A DNA stretch of 64,000 nucleotides from Modestobacter lapidis (GCA_019779905.1 JABAKE010000004.1:62001-126000); one strand, 5' to 3'. Counted from the stretch's first letter, positions 21,730-30,117 are shown. Notes: a model not told the origin generated them from the sequence alone. Numbers and translations: made by a program.

Positions 21730-23073
21730 TCATCCCCGGCCGAGCACCCGCGCCAGGACGTCGTCCGGCGGCTGCGGGTCGTCCTCGTCCCGGTAGCGCC
21801 GCCGGCGCCGTCCGGGAGCCGGACGCACACCGCTCCCGGCGAGGATCTGCTCCAGCCTGGCCGGCCCGCCCGCCGGCGCGGCAGCGGAGGGCACCGGCGG
21901 GGCGGCCGGCACCTCGGCGGCCGGTGGTGGAGCCGGGGCGTCGCGGCCGCCGGCTCCTCCGTGCGCGGCGACCCGGGTCGAGCCGATCGGCAGCCGGTCG
22001 TCGTCCGGTTCGGCCGCCCGGCGGTGCCGGTGCGGCGCGGCGGCGTCGCCGGTGGCCGGTACCGGGTCCAGCCCGACCCGGTACCGGCCGCGCGGCGCCG
22101 GCGTCGGGCGCTCGGGCGACTCGGGCGACTCGGGCGACTCGGGCGACTCGGGCGACTCGGGCGGCTCGGGCGACTCGGGCGACTCCGGCGAACCGGGCGG
22201 CTCCGGCGGCTCGGGGCTCGACTCCTCCCGGGGCCTCCGCCGCGGGAGTTCCACGGGCAGCGCGGCCGACGGCTCCGCCGGCTGCGTCAGCTCGTCCAGG
22301 ACCGACCGGCCGGTTCCCGGGGCGGCGGTGACCGGCCCCCCGGCGGGGACGGCCGCGACCGGCGGGGTGGGCGTGGCAAGGCCCCGGCCACGGACCGGCT
22401 CCCGGCCCGCCGGCCACCGTTCAATCGTGGCGTGCTGCTCCCACGAGGCGCTGCGGAGCCCGTCGCCGGCGCCGTCCAGCGTGCGGCCGTCGTCACCGGG
22501 CCGCTCGGCCGGCAGCCGGACCGCCTGGGCCCGCATGACCATGCGCTCGATCAGCAGCTCACCGGACAGCTGCTCGGTCAGCTCGCCGCGCAGCCGGCCG
22601 AGGTCGGCGCGCAGCTCCCCGAGGGCCGCGAGGTCGTTGCGCAGCCCGGACAGGCCGGCGAGGTCGGCGCGCAGCGCGGCCAGCTCGCGGCGCATGCCGT
22701 CCTCGGCCTCGCGCCGCAGCCGCTTCTCGAGGTCCAGCTCGAAGACCTTGCGGGCGGCGACCTCCCGATCGAGCTCGCGGTCGTAGGCGTGCCGCAGCTC
22801 GGCTTCCCGGCTCTGCGCAGCGAGCTGGTCGGCCCGCCGCCCGCCGGCGAGGAAGGCCGCCACGAGGAAGGCCCAGCAGGTGGCCAGCAGTGCCACCCGC
22901 AGGTGGACGGCGTCGTCGGTGAAGAACACCGCCACGGTGCCGGCCAGCGCCAGCAGGAGCCCGGCGACCAGGCCGACGGTGCGGAGCGGGCCACGGCGGG
23001 CGGGCGGCTCGACGCGCCGGGCCGCGGCGCCGGTGAGGTGGTCGGGGGTGCTGTCGTCCCGACGACCTGCCAT
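21730..23073 (-). CDS. DUF6779-like two-TM coiled-coil membrane protein (Rv3604c-like)
   Basis: About 447 residues, function unknown. Near the N-terminus two transmembrane segments (VGLVAGLLLALAGTVAVFF and VALLATCWAFLVAAFLAGG) are followed by a charged helical, probably coiled-coil region (about residues 80-165, rich in REAELRHAYDRELD and LRADL heptads), then a disordered Pro/Ala/Arg-rich C-terminus of some 250 residues. That tail contains a 9-bp tandem repeat encoding PES units (22112-22210). Position and architecture match mycobacterial Rv3604c. The start at 23073 is chosen by homology of length; an upstream ATG at 23112 is open. Confidence 0.65.
   Translation of the reverse strand: MAGRRDDSTPDHLTGAAARRVEPPARRGPLRTVGLVAGLLLALAGTVAVFFTDDAVHLRVALLATCWAFLVAAFLAGGRRADQLAAQSREAELRHAYDRELDREVAARKVFELDLEKRLRREAEDGMRRELAALRADLAGLSGLRNDLAALGELRADLGRLRGELTEQLSGELLIERMVMRAQAVRLPAERPGDDGRTLDGAGDGLRSASWEQHATIERWPAGREPVRGRGLATPTPPVAAVPAGGPVTAAPGTGRSVLDELTQPAEPSAALPVELPRRRPREESSPEPPEPPGSPESPESPEPPESPESPESPESPESPERPTPAPRGRYRVGLDPVPATGDAAAPHRHRRAAEPDDDRLPIGSTRVAAHGGAGGRDAPAPPPAAEVPAAPPVPSAAAPAGGPARLEQILAGSGVRPAPGRRRRRYRDEDDPQPPDDVLARVLGRG
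22112..22210. repeat. 9-bp minisatellite inside the DUF6779-like gene
   Basis: About eleven near-perfect copies of a 9-bp unit (TCGGGCGAC and variants CGGGCGGCT, CCGGCGAAC) code for a run of Pro-Glu-Ser/Pro triplets. The 9-bp period keeps the frame, so copy number can change without breaking the protein. Confidence 0.8.
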
Positions 23074-23396
23074 GCCAGCAGGGTACGGGCGGCGGCTCCC
23101 GATGCCGGTCATCTCCGGGCCCGTGCGCGCCGGGATCTTCCGCTCGGCCGGTGTGCTCGGGGATCATCCGGGCCCGCACGGGGCGGTTCCGGCGCCGGAG
23201 CCATCCGATGGCGCACGACGGGATGTGTTTCGATGGCAGACCACATGCTCTCGATCAGCCCGGACACCACCGGCCGGATGTCCCCGGAACCGCGAGTCGA
23301 TCGAGGAGAGCCGGTGCCCACACCCTTCTCCGCAGGGGCAGCGGGCTCTCGGGCCGGCGCGAGGACCAGCGGCGCGACGGCCCAGGGAGGACCCCG
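23074..23396. promoter_or_regulatory. divergent regulatory region upstream of the OpuC-type operon
   Basis: A 323-bp gap with no convincing gene. It holds a locally less GC-rich stretch (23223-23255) with the spaced inverted repeat ATGTG ... CACAT, and farther down GGACA ... TGTCC (near 23263-23284) with 11-12 bases between arms. These could be operator sites for osmotic control of the transporter. The ATPase start is set by GGGAGG at 23385-23390. No known riboswitch recognised. Confidence 0.35.
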
Positions 23397-24530
23397 ATGA
23401 TCCGGTTCGACGCGGTGTCGAAGGAGTACCCCGGCGGAACCGTCGCGGTCGACGAGCTGAGCCTCACGGCCCCGTCGGGCACGATCACCGTGCTGGTCGG
23501 ACCGTCCGGCTGTGGCAAGACCACCAGCCTGCGGATGGTCAACCGGATGATCGAGCCGACGTCGGGCACGATCACGATCGACGACCGCGACATCACCTCC
23601 GTGTCCGCCACCGAGCTGCGTCGGGGCATCGGGTACGTGATCCAGCACGCCGGCCTGTTCCCGCACCGCACGGTCGTCGACAACGTGGCGACCGTCCCGA
23701 TGCTCACCGGCACCGGTCGGCGGCAGGCACGCAGCCGGGCGGTCGAGCTGCTGGAGCGGGTCGGACTGCCGGCAGCCTTCGCCGACCGGTACCCCGCCCA
23801 GCTGTCCGGCGGGCAGCAGCAGCGGGTGGGGGTGGCCCGGGCGCTGGCCGCCGACCCGCCGGTCATGCTGATGGACGAGCCCTTCAGCGCCGTCGACCCG
23901 GTGGTCCGCGACCAACTGCAGCAGGAGTTCCTGCGGCTGCAGCAGGAGCTGGGCAAGACCATCGTGTTCGTCACCCACGACATCGACGAGGCGATCCGGC
24001 TCGGCGACACCATCGCGGTGCTGGCCGTCGGCGGCCGGCTGGCCCAGGTCGCGACCCCCGCCGCCCTGCTGGCCACCCCCGCGGACCCCTTCGTGGCCGG
24101 TTTCGTCGGCCGCGACCGCGGTTACCGGGCCCTGGCCTTCATGTCCGCCGAGGTGGCCCTGGCAGCCGAGCCCGCCGTGGCCCTCGGCTCGCCCCTGGCC
24201 CGGGCGCGCGACGTCGCCGTCGACGACTGGGTACTCGTGGTCGACGAGAACGACCGGCCGCAGGGCTGGCTGCACCTCCCCGCCCATCCCGCGGGCGGCC
24301 CCGGGCCGGCACCCGGCGAGGTCGGCCCCGCGCTGCTCAACCTCGGCGGCACGCTGGCCCCGGTCGGCGGAACCCTGCGGGAGGCGCTGGACGCCGCCCT
24401 GTCCTCCCCGAGCGGACGGGGCATCGTCGTCGACGACGCCGGCCGGCTCGTCGGCTCGGTCAGCGCCGCGACCGTTCTCGACCACGTCCACGACACCGCC
24501 GCGGACACCCCCGCGAGGGGCGGGGCATGA
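23397..24530 (+). CDS. quaternary-amine (glycine betaine/carnitine/choline) ABC transporter ATPase, OpuCA/ProV type
   Basis: Energises uptake of compatible solutes. The 377-residue protein has Walker A GPSGCGKT (near residue 36), the Q-loop VIQHAGLFPHRTV, signature LSGGQQQRVGVARAL (near 136), Walker B VMLMDEPFSAVDP and the H-loop VTHDIDEAIRLGD. After residue about 240 there is a degenerate CBS-type pair (WVLVVDENDRPQGWL and GIVVDDAGRLVGSVSAATVL), which in OpuCA homologues senses ionic strength or cyclic di-AMP. GGGAGG lies six bases before the ATG. First gene of a four-gene operon; overlaps the next by ATGA. Confidence 0.93.
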   Translation: MIRFDAVSKEYPGGTVAVDELSLTAPSGTITVLVGPSGCGKTTSLRMVNRMIEPTSGTITIDDRDITSVSATELRRGIGYVIQHAGLFPHRTVVDNVATVPMLTGTGRRQARSRAVELLERVGLPAAFADRYPAQLSGGQQQRVGVARALAADPPVMLMDEPFSAVDPVVRDQLQQEFLRLQQELGKTIVFVTHDIDEAIRLGDTIAVLAVGGRLAQVATPAALLATPADPFVAGFVGRDRGYRALAFMSAEVALAAEPAVALGSPLARARDVAVDDWVLVVDENDRPQGWLHLPAHPAGGPGPAPGEVGPALLNLGGTLAPVGGTLREALDAALSSPSGRGIVVDDAGRLVGSVSAATVLDHVHDTAADTPARGGA

Positions 24531-25219
24531 CCTCGGCGGCCGGCTCGGCGCCCTGGGACCTGTTCGGCTACTTCGCCGACCACCGCGAACAGGTACTGGA
24601 GCTGCTCTGGTCGCACACCTGGCTCTCGGTCCTGCCGGTGGTCGTCGGGCTGCTGGTGGCGCTCCCGATCGGCTGGCTCGCCCGCCGGTACCGGTGGGCG
24701 TACCCGCCGATCGTGTCGGTGACCGGCCTGCTGTACACGATCCCGTCGCTGGCGCTCTTCGTGATCATGCCCACGCTGCTGGGCACCCAGATCCTCGACC
24801 CGCTCAACGTGGTCGCCGCGCTGACCGTCTACACCGTCGCGCTGCTGGTGCGGGTGGTCGCCGACGGCCTGGCCGCCGTTCCCGAGGACGTCCTGCAGGC
24901 GGCCACCGCGATGGGCCTCACCCGCCTCCAGTTGCTGCGGATGGTGCAGCTCCCGCTGGCCGTCCCGGTGATCGCCGCGGGCCTGCGGGTGGCCACCGTG
25001 GCCAACGTCAGCCTGGTCGCGATCGCGGCGACCATCGGGATCCCCCAGCTCGGGCAGCTGTTCATCACCGGGTTCCAGCTGTCGGTGAGCGGGCCCTACT
25101 ACCCGCCGATCGTGCTGGGCATCGTGCTCTGCGTCGCGCTGGCGCTGCTGCTCGACCGGTTGATCGTCCTGAGCGCCCGACTGCTCACCCCCTGGCAGCG
25201 GGTGGTGACTGCTCGATGA
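24527..25219 (+). CDS. quaternary-amine ABC transporter permease (OpuCB type)
   Basis: A 230-residue inner-membrane subunit of the BPD_transp_1 family with about five to six transmembrane segments. It has the EAA-loop region (VPEDVLQAATAMGLTRLQLLRMVQLPLAVPVIAAGLRVATV) that contacts the ATPase, and GLLYTIPSLALF, typical of OpuC/YehW-type permeases. The ATG overlaps the ATPase stop and the TGA overlaps the next permease start, so the three are coupled. Confidence 0.92.
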   Translation: MTSAAGSAPWDLFGYFADHREQVLELLWSHTWLSVLPVVVGLLVALPIGWLARRYRWAYPPIVSVTGLLYTIPSLALFVIMPTLLGTQILDPLNVVAALTVYTVALLVRVVADGLAAVPEDVLQAATAMGLTRLQLLRMVQLPLAVPVIAAGLRVATVANVSLVAIAATIGIPQLGQLFITGFQLSVSGPYYPPIVLGIVLCVALALLLDRLIVLSARLLTPWQRVVTAR

Positions 25220-26058
25220 ACGAGGTGCTCGTCTGGCTCAACGACCCGCAGAACTGGACCGGCACCCGGTCCACGCCCGGTATCGGCGACCAGGTCGCCG
25301 CTCACCTGGCGTACACCGCGGTCGCCCTGCTGATCGCCGGGGGAATCGCCTTTCCGCTGGGGCTCGTCCTCGGCCACACCGGCCGGGCGTCGTGGCTGGT
25401 CTCGGTGGCCAACGGGCTGCGGTCGCTGCCGACGGTCGGCCTGCTCATCCTGCTCTACGTCATGGTGTCGCCGCTGGTCAGCGGCCGTGGGGACGCCGTC
25501 TACCTCGTGCCGACCGAGATCGCCCTGGTCGTGCTGGCCCTGCCGGCGATCCTGGCCAACACCTACGCCGGCGTGCGGAACGTGTCGCCGGCCGTCCGCG
25601 ACGCGGCGTTCGGCATGGGGATGACCGGGCGGCAGGTGCTGTTCCGGGTGGAGCTGCCCAACGCGCTGCCGCTGGTGTTCTCCGGCGTCCGCAGCGCAGC
25701 ACTGCAGGTCATCGCCACCGCGACGATCGCTGCCTACGTCGGTCTCGACGGGCTGGGACGCTACGTCTACGACGGGCTGGCCAGCCGGCAGTTCGGCGAG
25801 ATGGCCGGTGGCGCGGTCCTGGTCGCCGTCCTGGCCCTGCTCGTCGACCTGCTGCTCGCGCTCGTCCAGCGGGTCACCGTCTCGCGGGGGGTGTCCGGCA
25901 GGTTCTCCCGGCGGGCCGCCGGAGGGGACGGCCGTACCGCGAGGATCACCGAGCTCGCCGCCGCCGATCCGGACGACCTGTCGCCGGCGGCGGGCGACCC
26001 GGCGGCAACGGACCCGGTGCCCGTTCCGGAAGGTTCCGGCGGGCGTTCCACGGGATGA
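25216..26058 (+). CDS. quaternary-amine ABC transporter permease (OpuCD type)
   Basis: Second permease, 280 residues, five to six transmembrane segments and an EAA loop (VSPAVRDAAFGMGMTGRQVLFRVELPNALPLVFSGVRSAALQV). It differs from the first permease in a longer periplasmic N-terminal stretch (LNDPQNWTGTRSTPGIGDQ) and a hydrophilic C-terminal tail of about 50 residues rich in Asp, Pro and Ala. Two different permeases are usual for OpuB/OpuC-type systems, which form heterodimeric pores. Overlaps the previous gene by ATGA. Confidence 0.92.
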   Translation: MNEVLVWLNDPQNWTGTRSTPGIGDQVAAHLAYTAVALLIAGGIAFPLGLVLGHTGRASWLVSVANGLRSLPTVGLLILLYVMVSPLVSGRGDAVYLVPTEIALVVLALPAILANTYAGVRNVSPAVRDAAFGMGMTGRQVLFRVELPNALPLVFSGVRSAALQVIATATIAAYVGLDGLGRYVYDGLASRQFGEMAGGAVLVAVLALLVDLLLALVQRVTVSRGVSGRFSRRAAGGDGRTARITELAAADPDDLSPAAGDPAATDPVPVPEGSGGRSTG

Positions 26059-26075
26059 CCCGTCCCTGTCTGTGC

Positions 26076-26097
26076 ACGGGCGGCGACCGCCGCCCGT
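26076..26097 (+). terminator. intra-operon stem-loop before the binding-protein gene
   Basis: A perfect 9-bp stem (ACGGGCGGC with GCCGCCCGT) with loop GACC in the 88-bp gap after the second permease. Such hairpins often protect or partly terminate transcripts so that the binding protein is made in a different amount from the membrane subunits. No T-tract. Confidence 0.55.
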
Positions 26098-26146
26098 TAC
26101 CCGGTGACCCGGCGCGAGCGCCGCGGCTGACCCCAGGAGAGAAGCA

Positions 26147-27106
26147 ATGAACCGCAGGATCGCCATGGCGCTGACCGGCGCGACAGTCCTGCTCACGGCG
26201 CTGACCGCGTGCGGCGAGTCGGGCAGCAGCAGCGCCGGTGGGAGCGAGACCGGGTCCGACGGGGGCGCGGAGACGATCGCCTCCGGCATGGTCCTCGGCG
26301 GACCCCCGGAGTTCGAGAACCGGCCCGACGGGATCCCCGGCCTGGAGGAGGTCTACGGCGTCACCTTCGGCGAGTTCCGCAGCCTCGACGCCGGCGGCCC
26401 GCTGACCATCAACGCCCTGAAGAACGGGCAGATCGACGCGGCCGACATCTTCACCACCGACCCGAACATCGCGGCCAACGACTGGGTCGTGCTCGAGGAC
26501 CCGGAGAACCTGTTCGCGGCGCAGAACGTGCTGCCGCTCATCAACACCGAGAAGGTCACCGACGGGGTCACGGCCGTGCTCGACGCGGTGTCCGCGGAGC
26601 TCACCACCGAGGACCTCCTCGCGCTCAACGAGCAGGTGATCATCGACCGGCAGGACCCGGCCGCGGTCGCCGGGCAGTGGCTGGCGGAGCAGGGGCTGGA
26701 CGCGACCGGCACCCAGGCCGCCGGGGTGGACCTCACCATCGGGTCGGCGAACTTCCCGGAGAACATCATCCTGGCCAACATCTACGCCCAGGCGCTGCAG
26801 GCCCAGGGTGCGACGGTCGACACCCAGCTGAACATCGGCAGCCGGGAGGTCTACATGCCCGGGCTGCAGGACGGTTCGATCGACCTGATCCCGGAGTACA
26901 GCGGCGTGCTCCTGGAGTACTTCGACCCCGAGGCGACCGCGGTCAGTTCCGAGGACGTCTACGCCGCGCTGCCCGAGGCCCTGCCGAGCGGCCTGACCGT
27001 CCTGGAGCAGTCGGCGGCCGAGGACAAGGACGCGATCGTGGTGACCCGGGAGACCGCGGAGGAGTACGGCCTGACCTCGATCGCCGACCTGGCCGAGCAG
27101 CCCTGA
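26147..27106 (+). CDS. circularly permuted OpuC/ProX-type substrate-binding lipoprotein
   Basis: Binding protein of the transporter, 319 residues. It has a lipobox signal peptide (LTALTAC, lipidated Cys22) and a Gly/Ser linker to about residue 45. Normal family members begin with IGSANFPEN ... and continue to SIADLA before GGPPEF ... RPDGIPGL ... LKNG ... LEDPENLFAAQNVLPL ... LDAVSAELT. Here the second half comes first (about residues 48-184) and the first half last (about 195-317, from DLTIGSANFPENIILANIYAQ to LTSIADLAEQP). Both halves look complete, so the fold is expected to be kept with new termini. AGGAGA precedes the ATG. It is the last gene of the operon. Confidence 0.93.
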   Translation: MNRRIAMALTGATVLLTALTACGESGSSSAGGSETGSDGGAETIASGMVLGGPPEFENRPDGIPGLEEVYGVTFGEFRSLDAGGPLTINALKNGQIDAADIFTTDPNIAANDWVVLEDPENLFAAQNVLPLINTEKVTDGVTAVLDAVSAELTTEDLLALNEQVIIDRQDPAAVAGQWLAEQGLDATGTQAAGVDLTIGSANFPENIILANIYAQALQAQGATVDTQLNIGSREVYMPGLQDGSIDLIPEYSGVLLEYFDPEATAVSSEDVYAALPEALPSGLTVLEQSAAEDKDAIVVTRETAEEYGLTSIADLAEQP

Positions 27107-27127
27107 CCCACCCCGGACGACGCCGGC

Positions 27128-27153
27128 GCCGGGTGGGCACCGCCCCACCCGGC
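27128..27153 (+). terminator. terminator after the binding-protein gene
   Basis: Perfect 10-bp stem GCCGGGTGGG with CCCACCCGGC and a 6-nt loop, 22 bp past the stop, between two convergent genes. A further GC-rich inverted repeat follows to 27170. Confidence 0.75.
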
Positions 27154-27192
27154 CCCGGGGCCCGGCGCCACGAATCCCCCGCGGAGGCGTGC

Positions 27193-27699
27193 TCAGGCGT
27201 GGGCGGCGCCGGCCGGTTCGTCCCGGTCCGGCGGGATCCGGCACTCGTGCTCGAGCCACAGCGCGGCGGCGACCAGGGCGAGTGACAGCAGCACGCCGAT
27301 GACGCCGGTGGTGGTGTCGCCGCCGGCCGCGGCGAGCCGGCCCAGCGCCGGAACGGTGTACAGCAGCAGCCCCGCCCAGCAGCCGGCGAACACCGCCCCC
27401 ACGTAGGCGCTGGCCTGGGCCAGCACGGCGAGCCGGGCGACCAGCAACGGCTCCACCGGACGGGCGGCGGCCGCGGGCGACGGGCGACCGGGCCGGGGAC
27501 GGCGGTCCCGCTCGGCGGCGAGCCGGGCCCGCAGGGTACGGGCACCCAGGGCCTCCGCGACGGCGAGCACACCCACCGGCACCGGCAGCCACCACTGCAG
27601 CGGTGGCAGGATCCCGTAGCTCGCGCGCACCACCAGCCACGAGCCGAGGGCCAGCCCGGCGACGACCACCAGGAGGTCGCGGCGGCGTACGGGTCTCAC
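27193..27699 (-). CDS. DUF3180 membrane protein (Rv3605c-like)
   Basis: A 168-residue integral membrane protein of unknown function with four predicted transmembrane segments arranged as two pairs: DLLVVVAGLALGSWLVV, LPVPVGVLAVAEALG, then after an Arg/Pro-rich loop AYVGAVFAGCWAGLLLYTV and GVIGVLLSLALVAAALWL, followed by LEHECRIPPD. It sits at the end of the folE-folP-folB-folK operon in the same place as mycobacterial Rv3605c. The GTG overlaps the folK stop by four bases. Confidence 0.85.
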   Translation of the reverse strand: MRPVRRRDLLVVVAGLALGSWLVVRASYGILPPLQWWLPVPVGVLAVAEALGARTLRARLAAERDRRPRPGRPSPAAAARPVEPLLVARLAVLAQASAYVGAVFAGCWAGLLLYTVPALGRLAAAGGDTTTGVIGVLLSLALVAAALWLEHECRIPPDRDEPAGAAHA

Positions 27700-28199
27700 G
27701 CCGGCTGTTCCCACCGCACGACGCCGGCGATGTCGTCGGCGGGGAGCGCCTGCACCAGGTCGGCCACCGGTCCGTACCCGGGCAGCTCCGCGCCGGGGTC
27801 GAGGGTCAGCCAGGGCACCAGCACGAATGCCCGCTCCGCGGCCCGCGGGTGCGGCAGGGTGAGCTCGGGGTCGGCGGAGAGCACCGGCGTGCCGTCGTCC
27901 CCGGTCACGGTGATGACGTCGACGTCGAGGGTCCGCGGGCCGAACCGGACGTCGCGGGTGCGGCCGGCGGCCTGCTCCAGCTCGTGGGCGAGGGCCAGCC
28001 AGCCGGCGGCGTCCCGGTCGCCCCGGACGACGGCGATCGCGTTCAGGTACGGCGGCTGCTCGACCGGACCCCAGGGCGGGGTCTCGTAGAGCATCGAGCG
28101 GGCCACCAGCCCGTGCTCCCCGAGCGCGACCAGGGCGCCGCGCACGGTGCCGGACCGGTCGCCCAGGTTGCCGCCGAGGGAGAGCACCGCGCGGGTCAC
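27696..28199 (-). CDS. folK: 2-amino-4-hydroxy-6-hydroxymethyldihydropteridine pyrophosphokinase
   Basis: Transfers pyrophosphate from ATP to hydroxymethyl-dihydropterin, the step before FolP. The 167-residue protein has SLGGNLGDR (residues 6-14), the pterin-site YETPPWG, PYLNAIAVV, the RFGPRTLDVDVI signature with the two catalytic Asp, and LTLPHPRAAERAFVLVPW. The GTG start overlaps the folB stop by four bases; longer open frames upstream are shadows of folB. Confidence 0.96.
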   Translation of the reverse strand: MTRAVLSLGGNLGDRSGTVRGALVALGEHGLVARSMLYETPPWGPVEQPPYLNAIAVVRGDRDAAGWLALAHELEQAAGRTRDVRFGPRTLDVDVITVTGDDGTPVLSADPELTLPHPRAAERAFVLVPWLTLDPGAELPGYGPVADLVQALPADDIAGVVRWEQPA

Positions 28200-28645
28200 C
28201 GGTGCTCCTCGCCGGCGCCCGGCTGCTGGCGCCGGATGGCGACCGTGACGTCGTCGGCGGGGACCCCCAGGTCGGCGTCGGGCTTGTGCACGGTGATCTC
28301 GACCGCCTGCACCGGCTGGTAGGCCAGGCACGCATCGGCCAGCCGCTGCGCGAGGGTCTCGATCAGGTCGACGGGCTCGCCGGTGAGCAGCGCGTGCAGC
28401 TGCTGGGAGAGCTCTGCGTAGTTGACCGTCAGGGTGAGGTCGTCGGCGGCGGCGGCCGGGGCGGTGTCGAGCTCGAGCACCGCGTCGACGCGGAAGGTCT
28501 GGCCGCGCTCGCGCTCGACGTCGTACACCCCGTGGTGGCCGTGGCCGGTGAGGCCGGAGACGGTGATCCGGTCGGGCGTGGCCCGGTCCAGCGGCTCCCC
28601 CCGAGCCTGCGAGGGGTGCGGGGGACGGGGTCCTTGCTCAGGCAC
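28196..28645 (-). CDS. folB: dihydroneopterin aldolase with repeat-derived N-terminal extension
   Basis: Cleaves dihydroneopterin to hydroxymethyl-dihydropterin. The catalytic core (DRITVSGLTGHGHHGVYDVERERGQTFRVD ... VNYAELSQQL ... LIETLAQRLADACL ... VHKPDADL) is complete and of normal length. No ATG, GTG or TTG lies near the usual start; the first usable codon is the GTG at 28645, overlapping the folP stop. The resulting protein of 149 residues has an extra N-terminus of about 25 residues ([20 protein letters not shown]) that is translated from hairpin repeat copy E. A CTG start nearer the core cannot be excluded. Confidence 0.9.
   Translation of the reverse strand: MPEQGPRPPHPSQARGEPLDRATPDRITVSGLTGHGHHGVYDVERERGQTFRVDAVLELDTAPAAAADDLTLTVNYAELSQQLHALLTGEPVDLIETLAQRLADACLAYQPVQAVEITVHKPDADLGVPADDVTVAIRRQQPGAGEEHR
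28592..28637 (-). repeat. stop-codon-proximal hairpin repeat, copy E (folP/folB junction)
   Basis: A shortened copy directly after the folP stop. It keeps AAGGAC, an inner stem CCCC with GGGG and the loop TCGCAGGCTC, but has lost the distal outer-stem arm. It lies inside the folB reading frame and encodes the start of FolB. Confidence 0.8.
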
Positions 28646-29522
28646 GGAGCCCACTGTGCCCGACGGGCGCCCCACCGCGTGCAGCGCGCACCGCGGCGAC
28701 GGTGCGCACGGCGTCGGCGGACGCGCCCGCGTCGTGCACCCGCACGCCCCAGGCGCCGGCCCCCGCAGCCAGCACGGTGCTGGCCAGGGTGGCGGCGTCC
28801 CGCCCCTCGGCGGGGCGGACGGCGCCCTCGGCGTCGGCCAGCAGCCGGCCGAGGAAGGTCTTGCGGGAGGCGCCCACCAGCACCGGCAGGCCCAGGCCGA
28901 CCAGCCGGTCCAGCCCGGCGAGCAGGGCCCAGTTGTGCTCCGCGCGTTTGGCGAAGCCGAGCCCCGGGTCGAGCACCAGTTGCTCGGGCGCGACTCCTGC
29001 GGCCACCACGTCCTCGACCCGCGCGGTCAGCTCGGCGGAGACCTCGGTGACCACGTCGCCGTACCGCGCCGCGGCGTACATCTCGCGGCTATGCCCCCGC
29101 CAGTGCATCAGCACCCACGGAACGCCGGTGTCGGCCACCAACCGGGCCATCCCGGCGTCGGCGAGCCCGCCGCTGACGTCGTTGACCAGTTCAGCGCCGG
29201 CCGCCAGCGCGGCCGCGGCGACCTCGGCCCGGGTGGTGTCCACGCTGATCCGCACCCCCGCGGCGACGAGCTCGGCGACCACCGGGATCACCCGGCGGCA
29301 CTCCTCGGCGGCGTCCACCCGATCGGCGCCGGGACGGGTGGACTCCCCGCCGACGTCGACGTAGTCGGCCCCGGCGGCGTGCATCGCCAGCCCGTGGGCC
29401 ACCGCCGAGGCGGTGTCGGCGAAGCAACCGCCGTCGGAGAAGGAGTCGGGCGTGACGTTCAGGACACCCATCACCACGCAGCGCCCCGGCCGGATCAGCT
29501 CGGGCGCCGTCCGGCTGCTCAC
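28638..29522 (-). CDS. folP: dihydropteroate synthase
   Basis: Condenses hydroxymethyl-dihydropterin pyrophosphate with para-aminobenzoate; the sulfonamide target. The 294-residue TIM-barrel protein has [15 protein letters not shown] (near residue 17), [54 protein letters not shown] and the C-terminal VRVHD. GTG start overlaps folE by four bases. The stop overlaps the folB start through hairpin repeat copy E. Confidence 0.96.
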   Translation of the reverse strand: MSSRTAPELIRPGRCVVMGVLNVTPDSFSDGGCFADTASAVAHGLAMHAAGADYVDVGGESTRPGADRVDAAEECRRVIPVVAELVAAGVRISVDTTRAEVAAAALAAGAELVNDVSGGLADAGMARLVADTGVPWVLMHWRGHSREMYAAARYGDVVTEVSAELTARVEDVVAAGVAPEQLVLDPGLGFAKRAEHNWALLAGLDRLVGLGLPVLVGASRKTFLGRLLADAEGAVRPAEGRDAATLASTVLAAGAGAWGVRVHDAGASADAVRTVAAVRAARGGAPVGHSGLRA

Positions 29523-30117
29523 CTGCCCAGGACCAGGCTCATCGCCTCGGCGCGGGTGGCCGCGTTCTCCCGGAAGATCCCGCGCACGGCCGAGGTGACC
29601 GTCCGGGAACCGGGCTTGCGGATGCCGCGCATCGCCATGCACAGGTGCTCGGCCTCGATGACGACGAGAACCCCCCGCGGCTTGAGCCCCTCCACCATCG
29701 CGTCGGCGATCTGCCGGGTCATCCGTTCCTGGACCTGCGGGCGGCGGGCGTAGAGGTCGACCAGCCGGGCCAGCTTCGACAGCCCGGTGACCCGGCCGTC
29801 CTCCCCCGGGATGTACCCGAGGTGGGCGACTCCGTGGAAGGGCACCAGGTGGTGCTCGCAGGTCGAGTACATCGGGATGTCCCTGACCAGCACCAGCTCG
29901 TCGTGGTCCTCCTCGAAGGTGGTGGCGAGCACCGCGAGGGGGTCGACGTGCAGCCCACCGAACGTCTCGGCGTAGGCCCGGGCCACCCGGGCCGGGGTGT
30001 CCTGCAGCCCGGGCCGGTCGGGGTCTTCCCCCACCGCGATCAGCAGCTCGCGGATCGCGGCCTCGGCCCGGTCCCGGTCGATCGGGGAGACGACCGGGAC
30101 AGCGCCGTCCGTGCTGG

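Noticed and set aside
23074-23396. Riboswitch (for example ydaO type) upstream of the osmolyte transporter
   Set aside because: I could not find the conserved core elements or a terminator/antiterminator pair; only spaced inverted repeats are visible.
22880-25219. Frame extending the first OpuC permease far upstream
   Set aside because: The upstream part is a shadow of the ATPase gene; the ATG at 24527 overlapping the ATPase stop is the natural start.
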